Assembly: GCA_025765615.1 (NCBI GenBank)
Contig: JAIVFJ010000587.1
Span: 1-21,254 of the forward strand
DNA: 21,254 nt
DNA from: Zopfochytrium polystomum
Taxonomy: Eukaryota; Chytridiomycota; Chytridiomycetes; Chytridiales; Chytridiaceae
Direction: 5' to 3'
Part shown: piece after piece, positions 1 to 9,182 of the stretch
Layout: each line of letters begins with the position of its first letter
How positions within the stretch are numbered: the first letter of the stretch is position 1
Notes under the pieces: model-generated
The model's database searches: none
What the model saw: the letters and a program-made list of their open reading frames with translations, nothing else
What the model was told of the DNA's origin: nothing
Translations under genes and position numbers: made by a program

Positions 1-1363
1 GACAGGTACGCTTGTTTTTTGCGAATAAAATCCTAGACTTTATCACTGAGACCTCGGTGTAGTCTCACACAAGCCTAGTCACATTTTGCCAGCAACACGT
101 GGGTCGAGACGTGTGATCCTCACAATTACCAGTTAAAAAGTGGGTATACACTTAATTTATTTGAGGTCACAGGCTCGACAGCCTGTCGTCCTCACAGACA
201 ATCAACTTTATTCTTTGCTCTGATGGAAAGATGCTTATTCACTATAAACAAGGACGTTTCTTGGCTTTTCCACCACTACCCAAGAGCTGCCACCACCAGT
301 TTTGACTCATCCAATCGCACCTTTCACAAGCCTCATGTCAATAACAACCGTTTCTCCACCTTCTGAAATCACTGGCAAGTTAAGTTTATTCACAAGTTCT
401 GACTGCAAATGAACTACTGCAACCATCACAGTCTCCATGTCTTCTGAATTCTCATCAAAGTCCTCCTGTTGGCTGATTGTCATGATAGAGAGAAGCCATC
501 CGTAGCGTGTGAACGGCTTCATTTCAGGAGCAGCACTGTTGCGATGGGATTGATGGTTGACAAGTTCAACGTACTGTGCTGAAACTAGTCAACAACAAAC
601 CAAAGAGGAGTGCCCAATTACAAAAGTGTTTGGTAGAACTGACTGGTTAGCAGCAAGAGGCACAAGGAGGATCTGAACCTATTGTGACTGTCAGTTATTG
701 TTCTCACGATGCCCATGGGAGAGCGAGCCACCTCCAATGCAGACCCAGGTGCTGGCTTAAGCTGTTGACAAATACTCTGAGTATTAAGTGGAACAGAAAC
801 CTGGTGTTAACAGTTTTCCTCCTTCTCTGCTCAAGCAGATAATATAGGAGAGGTTTTTACCCTGTGCCAGTCACACTTGCCTAGCAACTATTACAGCATG
901 CAGATCATCATTATGTATCAATAATTCATAACAGAGTTTTTTCTCTTTCTCTCCAAGTTGGGGAGAAGGACCAACCACAAACACACATCGCCACTTCATT
1001 CACTCCTTCCACTCACTCACTCAGAGTAGACTGTTTACAGATGATGGGCTTTAGTAGACTCCAAATACATTCTCCTGTCTGGTCACCCCTAGACACTTTC
1101 TTTTGCCCTTTCATCAGATAGGATTGGTATTTTGGTCATTGCTCTATTTCCACCTTCAGCCCAGGGTGAGTAGATTTAGAGTGCACAGTCTCACATTAGG
1201 TTCTTCCGCTCTTAGGTAACTATGATTGAGTATAACACATTGTACACTTTTACATCAAAGTATGACCCAAACAGGCAGAGGAATCAATTCCAGCCATTTT
1301 GGTAATTTAAAAACCTTTCCGCTGTGTTGACTTATTCTTAGTCTTGTAACAAACATTGCCACT
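1..1363. other. AT-rich stretch with no convincing gene
   Basis: I recognise no gene here. The stretch is visibly more AT-rich than the DNA beyond 3.6 kb. A minus-strand frame at 307-522 (71 codons, with a short acidic segment) is the only open frame of note; it lacks family motifs and has no visible splice partner. The stretch adjoins the candidate copia LTR and may itself be repeat-derived, but no TE protein motif was found. Confidence 0.4.
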
Positions 1364-1884
1364 TGTTAGTGCAAGTAGAATCATTATCTTTGTGATAATG
1401 AAACAGCCTTGTTGGAAATGGGTCTATGGCCCCCTCTTGTTTATTTGTGTACATTGCTTCTTATCTCTTTTCTCCCTTGTCATTGTTGCCTTGTCACTGT
1501 TGCCTTGTCATCAATTTTTCACTCTTCCTTTCTTTCATTTTTCTCCAAAAATTTTCTTCTTTTTCTTCCACCTCCTTTTCCTCCTTTTCCTAATGCCACT
1601 CTCCCTATAAATACATGCCCTGGGAGAAGCAGCCTCATTAATCTCAGTGTAACCCCAACCTTCAATGAGTGCCATCTTTAAGAATTTAGATTTGTACTAC
1701 TCCAAGTTTCTTCCCTTCTTTACAAAGTGTGAGTGCTGCTGCTAACTCGTTGGGAGCGGTCGCGACACGATCTCGTCGTCTACAGATTTGTTGTTTGACT
1801 TTTTCTCTATTGATTTTTCTCTGACAAGTCGTCTTTCAGAACGACAAGAACAACAACACAGAAGTGCAAGCATGAACTCCCACA
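1364..1884 (-). repeat. Candidate 3' LTR of the copia element
   Basis: On the minus strand the sequence following the polypurine tract starts TGTGGGAGTT, the expected TG start of an LTR placed just after the pol stop. A possible far edge ends CACTAACA at 1364, giving the usual TG...CA ends and a length of 521 bp. A TATA-like element (TATTTATAG, minus strand) lies inside at about 1605-1613. The inner edge at 1884 is better supported than the outer edge. No second LTR is visible in the window, so neither length nor target-site duplication can be confirmed. A shorter alternative ends near 1729. Confidence 0.4.
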
Positions 1885-1896
1885 CTCCCCCTCATG
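1885..1896 (-). other. Polypurine tract of the copia element
   Basis: The minus strand reads CATGAGGGGGAG immediately before the TGTGGG start of the candidate LTR, and about 25 bp after the pol stop codon. A G-rich purine run in this position primes plus-strand DNA synthesis in Ty1/copia elements and marks the inner LTR edge. Confidence 0.55.
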
Positions 1897-1920
1897 CACG
1901 ACACCCTTCTACCCACTAAA

Positions 1921-3310
1921 TCAAAGTCCCAATGCTTCAGCATGTTTCCTGAACACTGAGGGTCCCAACGACTTGGTAAAAATGTCTGCGACCATCTCTG
2001 TTGTTGGCTTGTGCTCAACAGAGATGACTTTCTCATGCTGGATTTTCTCCCACACGAATTTGGCCTTCACTGCTTCGTGCTTGGTACGCTCGAGGTTCCA
2101 GTCCCCATCACTGTCTTGATGACCGAGGTGTTGTCTTTGTAGATAGTGGTTGGCCCTGAATCAGGGAGACCAATATCCCCCAACAGTCCACGCAACCAAA
2201 TCACTTTCTTCATGCCTCCAAGAGGCCCTCCAATTCTGCCACTGAACCAAGGCTGCGCGTTTGCTCCTCCAGCTAATAGCACAGTTTCCAAGGAAGAATA
2301 CAAATCCATAGACAGACTTTGCAGACACTTTGTCTGAGGCAAAGTCAGAATCAGAGTATCCCACAAGTTCCATCTTGCCGCCCCATTGAAGCACAAGTGG
2401 CACATCAGCAGTTCCCTTGACGTAGTGAAGCATGTCTAGACCTGCCTCCCAGTGTTTGTCTGTTGCATTGGCCATAACTTGGCCAAACCGTTCAACAGCA
2501 AATGATAAGTCTGGTCACGTCCAAACTGCTGGGAAATTCAAGCAGCCCACCAATTCTTGCATGGGCTTCTCTGTTCGTGGCTCTTCACCATGCTTCTCCA
2601 GAATGCACCCTGGCACCATTGGGGTGGAGATAGTCCTGGCATCCTCCATCCCAAATCTGGTCAGGAACTTGTGGAAATTCGATGAGCTGCTCAATCGAAT
2701 CTCCCCCTTCTCTCGGTCCTGTTGCACACTGATTCCAATAAGCACTCCAGCCTGCCCACATCACACAGCTCAAAAGTAGCTCAAAAGTAGCCTTCAGGTG
2801 AGTCCAGAACTTCTCGAAGTTCGCCCTTGCAGAGGCATAATAGAATGTCAGCATATCATCTACAAACAATAGGACCGCCATAATGTCTGGAGCTACCCTT
2901 TAGCAAGAGGCAAGGGTCGTGCTTCGATGGTCAGACTCCATTCTCCTCCAACCACTTGCAAGCGGTCTTGTACCAAATCCACCCTGCCTGTTTTGTCCCA
3001 TACAGGGCCTTCTGTAATAGGCAATAGAGCTTCTCCCCGTTCGTCTGTTAGGACTAGCCATCTCCTCACCTTCAACACCTTTTGCCTTGATTGGTGTGAA
3101 ATCCATGTGAACCAGGTCAAGTGGGTGCTGTGCTCTGGGGTTCTTGGATTGTCGAAATGGAAGGCGTGTAAGCTTTGCACGCTGACACACATCGCATAGC
3201 GAGTCTGACTCTGGTGTAATGGGCTCAAATCCCACCATTCCAGAAAGCCGCTTTGCCGCATCATGTGATGTGTGGCACAGCTGGCGCAGGTGTGAGATAG
3301 AATGCTGACG
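1921..3310 (-). pseudogene. Ty1/copia pol remnant (integrase zinc finger, RT, RNase H)
   Basis: This is a degenerate copia-type polyprotein read right to left. At about 3080-3290 lies the pre-integrase/zinc-finger part (HTSH followed by CDVCQRAK, then PLDLVHMDF). The integrase catalytic core and the start of RT are missing: the text passes almost directly into the RT motif ALYGTKQAGWIWY (about 2960-3030). Then come the RT catalytic block LLFVDDM (about 2860), the LIGISVQQDREKG segment (about 2720), the DSDFASD segment of RNase H (about 2350) and a terminal KHEAVKAKFVWEK...VADIFTKSLG block ending at a TGA at 1921. Several frame changes and stops interrupt it, so it cannot encode an active element. 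Gag and the 5' LTR are not recognisable upstream. Confidence 0.88.
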
Positions 3311-3990
3311 ACTTAGTCGACAGAGTCAACTGAAGTGGGATGCGTTGAGTTATTCCACATTTGCAGATGTCCCGATAGGAGTGTAATTACAATGTGTGAG
3401 ACTGATAGTTGAACCCACGCTGTAGTTCCTCCACTTCTTGGCGCAATGGCTGGATTTGACTGAAGAACTCATAGTAAGAGCTCATCGAGAACCCATCCAA
3501 ACTTTCCAGCGAAAACCAGCGCATTGGTGAGTTGGCTTGCAGTCGGTATGATGGCTTGCAGCCATCGCTGATTAGCTGCCCCGGTATTGATTATGCTGTG
3601 AGCTAATTCTTGCCTCGCTCACAGGGGAAAGTTCCTGGCACAGACAATAGCAACACCCGAAAAACGCCCTGTGCGCTGCATCTGGACATCCAACAGTGGG
3701 AGGTGGCGGTCGAGTCGCAAGGACGGCATCGACCGAAGCAGGACACAAAAGCAAGTGCCCCCTCAACCTCCTCCAGTTTTTATGTGTGTGTTGGTTTTGA
3801 ATTGGGAACCTTTCAAAAACCATTTCTTCCTTGTCAGAGTCTTCGCCCCTTTTGAGAGTGTGTGTGTCCGACAGTCGGTTGGCCCCCTGACCCTCGCCGC
3901 CCGCCACCACAGCCAGGACCCGTGCTCGTTGGAACTCCGACCCCAGAACCCATCACCGCTTGCGGCTCGCCTGCCTCCAGACTAGCTGCT
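3311..3990. other. Intergenic stretch between copia remnant and HMGN-like gene
   Basis: No supported gene. The first 250 bases could be mutated gag/protease sequence of the copia remnant (minus-strand frames show a short Gln/Glu-rich piece near 3400-3500), but no zinc knuckle or protease DSG/DTG motif was seen. From about 3600 the base composition becomes GC-richer. The last part is pyrimidine-rich, as often seen upstream of fungal genes, and probably carries the promoter and 5' UTR of the next gene. Confidence 0.4.
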
Positions 3991-4033
3991 GCCTTCAGCC
4001 ACTGTTCTCCTGCCGTTGCTGCTCGACACGAAC

Positions 4034-5127
4034 ATGCCGGTAAGGGGAGAGTACAACAAGCACCTTCTTCTTCCACCCGCCGGGACGGTCCTTCCTCCCA
4101 TGCCTTCCATTCCCCTCTTTCCTCGCCTTTATCCTACACGTCGCTACTGCAGCCAGGGCAAGCGAGTGTCCTTCTAGCGCAGAGAATGTGAGGCTGAGAG
4201 GTCCTGGATCTGCGACGCCGCCTCTCGCTTGTAGTCGATGGAAGTCGCGGGTGCACGACCCAGAGACCTCCTTGAACGCCCCTCGGTCCGCCACGTCTCA
4301 AATGGAGATCTGTACATAGCTCCATCGTTTGAACAAGGCACCTAGAGGCCTTGGACCGCTTCAGCAGTATCCCTCATATTTTTTTCATCCCTCTTTGGTA
4401 CCTAATTGCGAGCATCGACCGCTGTCCAGAGAGTGATGGGATGGAGACGTCCCGGTTTCGGACATTGGTGGCGGAGGAACAGACACTTTGTGCGCTTTCA
4501 ACATTTCAAGCGTCCGCTTTCACTTTTTTCACCGCCCTGCTGCCGTTCATCTTTTTGAGCGTGGACGAGAAGCTGCAACTAATCTGACTGTTTGCCAACA
4601 CTCCCCTTTCGGATCCATCCCACCCAAATCATTTCTATCTCTACTGACCCAACCCAAACCCCCCCTACAAGCCAAAACGAAAGACAGTAGCGCCCGCGGC
4701 AGATGCCAAGGCGGCCCCGGAACCCAAGCGCCCGCGTTCCGCCCGGATTGCGGCAATCGCGTCCGGCAAACCGGCGGCCCCCGCTGCCGCTCCTGCTGCC
4801 CCCGTTGCCAAGAAGCGCGCCGCTGCGCCGGCCGCAAAGGCAAAGGCGGCGGCGGCGTCGCCGCCAAAGAAGAAGCCAGCCGCGAAAGCTGCAAAGGCCG
4901 AGGGAGGGAAGGGAAAGAAGGCGACCGGAAAGAAGTCGGAGGCGGTCGTGGAGGAAGAGGATGAAGGACCGAAGAAGAAGGACGCGGACGGAGAAAAGGA
5001 CGAGGAGAAGGAGGAAGAGAAGGAGAACGAGAATGGCGGCGATGCCGAGGAGGAGGAGGAGGAAACGAAGAGCCCGGCGAAGAAGGCAAAGGCCGCTCCG
5101 AAGAAGAAGGCGAAGGGGAAAAAGTGA
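4034..5127 (+). CDS. HMGN-like Lys/Ala/Glu-rich chromatin protein (2 exons)
   Basis: Predicted 153-residue nuclear protein. Exon 1 is only ATGCCG (4034-4039), followed by the donor GTAAGG. Exon 2 runs from 4672 to the TGA at 5125-5127. The acceptor ACAAG is preceded by a CTGAC branch point at 4643-4647, and both sides are phase 0. The joined start reads MPPKRK; about 18 residues later comes EPKRPRSARIAA. These resemble the MPKRK start and the RRSARL nucleosome-binding core of vertebrate HMGN proteins. The middle is an Ala/Pro/Lys-rich tail like that of histone H1, followed by an acidic Glu/Asp block and a basic end (PKKKAKGKK). The 632-nt intron is long for this window. In-frame codons upstream of 4672 are closed by a stop at 4645, so splicing (or a different start) is required. 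The exon 2 frame is secure; exon 1 is inferred. A histone H1-like or other basic nuclear protein is the alternative. Confidence 0.6.
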
Positions 5128-5482
5128 ACGTGCGATTGATGAGCTTTGGGGCCAGGGGTGTTTGGCGAGCGGGCTGGGCCCTTTTCCTAATCGTTTGTAT
5201 TGTGCTAATCTGATCCTCCCCGCTCTCCCCCTCCCGCTGTGCCCACCCTTTTTTGTTCCCAAATGGCCGCAAGCTGTTGTGTGATTTGCGATTTTTATCG
5301 CCTTCGTACCTGTAGTTCCCTGTCCTCTCTTGTTGCTACTGTTGAGAGTTTCGTGCTGTTCTTCAACGTTTTACTTTAGTTTCACTGCTTTCCTCTTTCG
5401 GTTTGCTAATGTCAACTTGATTTCTGTTCTGAGTTCACTGTACGCCCGAATGCTGCAAGGGCTGCACAGCTTGTGATGCCTC
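5128..5482. other. Intergenic stretch, 3' flank of HMGN-like gene
   Basis: Pyrimidine-rich, T-rich sequence without a supported gene. It probably contains the 3' UTR of the upstream gene and possibly an unrecognised first exon of the RNase H-like gene, whose start codon I could not locate. Confidence 0.35.
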
Positions 5483-6551
5483 GTGGATGAGGCACCTCGC
5501 GAATCAAAGTCTTGCTCAACAGCTGAAGTTTATATCAGCATCTGCGGCAGCGCCGGCAACGTCGTGCAAGCCACCAGCAACATGATGGAGTACCTTGGCC
5601 TGATCCGCGGGTTGCAGCGCCTGCTGTCGCTACTGCCCCCCCGCAGACCGCCCGCGCCAGCGACTGCGGGTGTACGGCGATTCCCAGCTGGTCATCGAGC
5701 AGCCGCCTCAGGGTGCCTTCTTCTTTTTCCAAGCTTCCCTTTTTTCTCATGTTCCCCGTCTATTTCTGTACCCCATGCCGCTAAACTCAGGTCCGTTCCA
5801 GGGTTTTGAAGCCGTTCCACGCAATCGCCGCGTCTCTCACGGAATGCTTCAGCCAAGTCACCTTAACGCACGTTCCCCGGGAGGAAAACACCGTGGCTGA
5901 CGCACTCTCCCGGGAAGGCCTCGCGCCCCGAACACGATCGGCTGCACCATCTTCTACCCAAACCTCACCGCGACCAAGGAAGTCGACATTGACGGCATCT
6001 CGGTGCGCGCCTCCAACTGCGTCGGCACCGCCCTCGTCGGCCAGTCCAACTTGATCGACGCCGCCTTCCTCTTCAGCCTGCCCCTGCGCCAGGGCGGCCT
6101 CACTGCATTCCGCCGCGTGGTGCCCGTCCTCCCCACCGTGCGCACCGCCGACGGCTTCCCGCCCATCCAGCAGCAGTCTCAGCAGGAGCCGCCGGCATCC
6201 GCTTCCCTCACCGAAGTCCACCTGCGCGGTCAGCTCGTGCTGCCTGTGCTCGGCGTGCTGCCAGAGCTCCAGGTGACGCTGTGCGCCGACACGCACTCGG
6301 CGGGGGACCGCCGGGTCACGTTGACGAATGTGCTGATTGTGGAGCAATTGCCGGTGCCCATGCACCTCGGGTATACGAAGATGGATATCACTATGTCGCA
6401 CAAGGGAAGGCTGCGGCGGGAGAATTTCGAGGAGCCGTATCGCAGCCATCCGTACTGGGATGTAGACTGTGCGTTCATGGGGCTTGGAGGGATCGATTTA
6501 TCGATTGAGCAGCAGAGGGTTCGCAGTATGGGGTATGACGGTTGGCGATAA
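5483..6551 (+). pseudogene. RNase H-like domain fused to an unrecognised C-terminal domain, frame-disrupted
   Basis: The first part matches RNase HI folds. DEAPRESKS aligns with the DGxxRGNPG strand, followed by GNVV, MEYLGLIRGLQ, VYGDSQLVIEQ and HVPREENTVADALSREGL. All four acidic positions of the D-E-D-D site appear to be present, so catalysis would be possible if the frame were whole. The frame changes after LLSLLPP at a C7 run (5635-5643). A likely intron (about 5723-5791) joins VIEQ to VRSRVLKPF, but its phase is off by one base. The frame changes again after SREGL (about 5917-5927). Each break looks like one extra base. The following segment, starting APNTIGCTIFYPN and ending at the TAA at 6549, is about 210 residues with GTALVGQSNLIDAAF near its start; I do not recognise it. 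No ATG is visible for the first exon. It could be a decayed gene or a real gene with sequence errors. Confidence 0.6.
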
Positions 6552-6764
6552 TGGTGTGGTTTTGCTGGGCCATAAATTCTTTTTTGCATGTCGAATCAAC
6601 TTCTATGCTAAATAGCAGGCTGCCAGAGGATTACCGTTTATTTCCTTTACTTTGAGTTCGACAGAGGAAAACTAAATAAAAACACACGGGCGAAGATGCG
6701 AGGGTATTCATAACTTGTGGAGCCTTTGGGCGAACTGTGCGATCGGGAGCCAGTGAAACTTCAG

Positions 6765-7700
6765 TCAAGCCGCTAGCGGCTCCTCAGCCCGCCTTGATTC
6801 CTTCTGCTTCACGTTGTCTGTGCCACAAGTGTTAATGTGAGATGGCTTCAATCCATCTTCGCGACGCCCAACACGTACCAGCAGCGGGGACCTTGGTGGA
6901 AACGTCAGGAAGGTCGATCGCCCCTTCAGGTATTGCAGAGGGAGCGTTTGGCGCAGCCGCAAGTTTGCTATTTGTCTGAAACACAGAATGCAAGGTTGAG
7001 CATTGACCCACACATCAAGAGTGCCTCCACTAGTCACCTCTTCGAGGATTAAAGCATCCAATTCCGCTTCAATCTCCTCGAGATCATCGTTCGAAATCTT
7101 CCCACTGATGATGTCGTCGATTTCCTGTACAGACCAGTCCATGCGGGAACGATGAACAAAACGAGGGGCAAATCAGCACCCCAACAGGAGCGCTTACATT
7201 CTGGTACGCAATAGCCTCTGCCGTATCGTCCATGAGCTTCTCGACGGCGTCGACGCTCATCTCCTTGTGGATTTGCTTCAACACTTCGTTCCCGGCCTGC
7301 AGACCAGCGATAATGTCCCGTTCGATGAGCGAGTACTCGATGGTTTGTGTCATTTGCTCCAGGTTGAGCAGCTGCATGTCGGTCTGCTGCAGCAGCGCTT
7401 CTTGGTACTTTTTCTTCTTCAGGGCGAGGAGTGCCCGTCGCTTGTCATTGTTGCGGAGGTGGTGCTTCGCGACCTCGGTTTCCTTGGCAAGGACGGCTTC
7501 GAGCTGGTTTCGGTCAGGTAGGGTCAGAAATCCGCATGCTTCTGTCCTTCCGATCGACCGATCGATACCCCCGTTCGCTCGCTCGCTCGATCGCTCACCT
7601 TGCGCTGGTACAGCCTCAACTTATCCCTCTGCACCTTCAAGTCTAGGATGGCCTTGTCGTGGGCCGTGATCTTGACTCCCTTGGACGAGCTGGCGCCCAT
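6765..7700 (-). CDS. VPS20: ESCRT-III subunit VPS20/CHMP6 (5 exons)
   Basis: Predicted 214-residue ESCRT-III protein (human CHMP6 is about 200). In the family it links ESCRT-II to SNF7 polymerisation on endosomal membranes for multivesicular-body sorting. Exons (minus): 7599-7700, 7198-7503, 7038-7124, 6879-6975 and 6765-6817; all junctions are GT-AG and keep phase (0, 0, 0, 1). The start MGASSSKG offers Gly2 for N-myristoylation. It is followed by DKAILDLKVQRDKLRLYQRK, a CHMP6 hallmark, then a basic helix (RRALLALKKKKYQEALL) and IEYSLIERDIIAGLQAGNEV. The charge turns acidic in EIDDIISGKISNDDLEEIEA. Residues 185-195 (IDLPDVSTKVP) match the MIM2-type element that binds VPS4, and the end EEPLAA is typical. 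Intron 1 has a CTGAC branch point. It diverges from the RAB28-like gene. Identification is firm. Confidence 0.93.
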
Positions 7701-7719
7701 CGTTTGATCGATCGGTCGA
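7554..7719. repeat. 13-bp perfect inverted repeat flanking VPS20 exon 1
   Basis: TCGACCGATCGAT at 7554-7566 (intron 1) is the exact reverse complement of ATCGATCGGTCGA at 7707-7719 (just upstream of the start codon). The arms enclose the whole first coding exon. The GATCGATC core is itself self-complementary, so chance similarity of low-complexity sequence is possible. A CGCT-rich microrepeat lies beside the first arm. Confidence 0.7.
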
Positions 7720-7802
7720 GGGCTGTGCTGCTGGCGGCACCGAACCCTGAACCGAACCACCACTCCGAAAATTGTCTGGAATGAGAGAAGAACCAGCAAC
7801 GC
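7701..7802. promoter_or_regulatory. Short shared promoter region between VPS20 and RAB28-like
   Basis: Only 102 bp separate the two divergent start codons, so both 5' UTRs and core promoters must fit here or overlap the opposite gene. It contains a GATCGATCGG run near the VPS20 side and a CCGAACCCTGAACCGAACC stretch in the middle. No clear TATA box was seen. Co-expression is possible but not shown by sequence. Confidence 0.6.
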
Positions 7803-8860
7803 ATGATCGCCGCATCAGCACTCAACGACGACCCAGCGTCGCCCTCCGCCGCCGCCGCCGCCGTGAGGCTCAACTTTGTACTCCTCGGAGATGCCGCGGT
7901 TGGAAAGTCTTCCTTGGCCCTGCGGTTTGCGGATCACTCGTTCGCTCCCGGTGCGCCATGCCTCGTCTCGCCTGTGCGAGCATTCTCGCGTCGCTCCTGA
8001 CCAAAACACGAAACAGGCTACAAACCGACTGAGGGGCTGGACCTGTACGATCAATCCATACCCTGCCCAAGTAAGCATAGCCTGCGCTAAATTTTTTCAG
8101 TACGTGCTAAATTCAAATGCTCAAACTCTTCCTCCCGCCCCATTCTGCCGAAAATAGATGGCGTTCTCGCAAACGTCCGTCTCTGGGACATTTCCGGATC
8201 CGCTCTTACCAACCCACTCATCACCAACTGTTTAAACCCAACCACTGCACACGTTGTCGTTCTCGTTTACGACATGACGCACGTGGGCAGCTTCCAGAAC
8301 CTCGAGGAGTGGCTGCGGCTGGTTTACCGCTCGTTCCTGGGTCCCGAGGAGTACTGGTTCGTGCCGGAGGAGGACAACGTGAACTCGAGGCTGCCGATCA
8401 TCATTCTTGCTGGAAACAAGAGTGAGTTGTGCGGGAGCGAAGCAGATTTTTCTCCCCTGGGGCTGGCGGGAGAATCCGTCTGATGGTTTTGTTTTTCAGG
8501 CGACCTGGCGTCTCAGAGGACGGTCGATGTGGCGCGGCATGCCCAGTTTGCGAGCGACAACAAGCTGGCGAGCTGCTTCGTATCGGCAAAGACGGGTGAT
8601 GGCGTGCAGGCGTGTTTCACACAGACTGCCTTGCATTTGCTGGGTTACTCTGTTGAGCCGGTGAGCCATACCCCTTTTAAGTCCTACGCAAGATCCGACG
8701 TGCATTAACATTGTGCTCTCCCGTTGCCGATTCTTATTGCGCTGTTCCAAAGCCTGGTTCTGAAAAAGTGCTGTCGACTGCACTTTCTCAAGGCATTCTC
8801 TCAGCGCTGTCTGTGACGGGACTTGGGGACCGCCATAGCTCTAAATGCACTTTGCTGTGA
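7803..8860 (+). CDS. RAB28: RAB28-like small GTPase (5 exons)
   Basis: Predicted 244-residue Ras-superfamily GTPase. Exons: 7803-7950, 8017-8070, 8158-8421, 8500-8660 and 8753-8860; the first four introns are phase 1, 1, 1 and 0 and all junctions keep frame. Motifs: P-loop GDAAVGKS (29-36), switch I YKPTEGLDLY with Thr54, G3 WDISG (77-81), G4 NKSD (154-157, split by intron 3) and G5 SAK (184-186). The segments LVYDMTHVGSFQNLEEW and CFVSAKTGDGVQACF match RAB28 rather than canonical Rabs. The end CTLL is a CaaX box predicting geranylgeranylation, as RAB28 also ends in a CaaX motif. The usual Gln after DxGG is Ser82 here, so intrinsic GTP hydrolysis may be altered. A 20-residue Ala-rich N-terminal extension precedes the fold. 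RAB28 acts with the BBSome/IFT system in ciliated cells. The last exon uses an AAG acceptor; without splicing the protein would end 13 codons after exon 4 and lack CaaX. Confidence 0.85.
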
Positions 8861-9182
8861 GGCTCACACCCAATCTCGGATTTTGCTGTGCTAGACAGGA
8901 GTGGAAGTCTCAGCATTTACACCGAATGGCTGCGCCATGCGCATGTAACTGAAAGAAGAATATTTCTTCGTCTAGCACAACTGTGTTCAGTCTCCCGCGG
9001 TTCCTTTTACAGTTGTGCCAAAGTCACTTGCATTGTGTAGTATTAACAGAGTATGCGGTGGAACTTAACAGACAAGCAGCCTTTTAGAAAACCATCAACA
9101 GCTGCAAACCTGCACAATTAAAACGAAAGTAGCTTGGGGTGAAGTAACATTGATGGGTAGTGAAGGAAAAGACTTTTTTCGG
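8861..9182. other. Convergent 3' intergenic region
   Basis: This lies between the ends of the RAB28-like gene and the first DUF7918-like gene. It holds no supported gene; the two 3' UTRs and polyadenylation signals should lie here. Confidence 0.45.

Noticed and set aside
307..522. 71-codon minus-strand open frame
   Set aside because: No recognisable motif, no splice partner, located in repeat-like AT-rich DNA; mentioned only as an unsupported frame.
1356..1681. Plus-strand frames rich in Phe/Leu over the candidate LTR, possible membrane peptide
   Set aside because: They arise from a T/C-rich tract inside the candidate LTR and lack any gene context.
4547..5272. Long minus-strand open frame (about 240 codons, Ser/Pro/Arg-rich)
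   Set aside because: It is the antisense of the Lys/Glu-rich HMGN-like exon; AAG/GAG codons read backwards give open Leu/Ser/Pro-rich frames.
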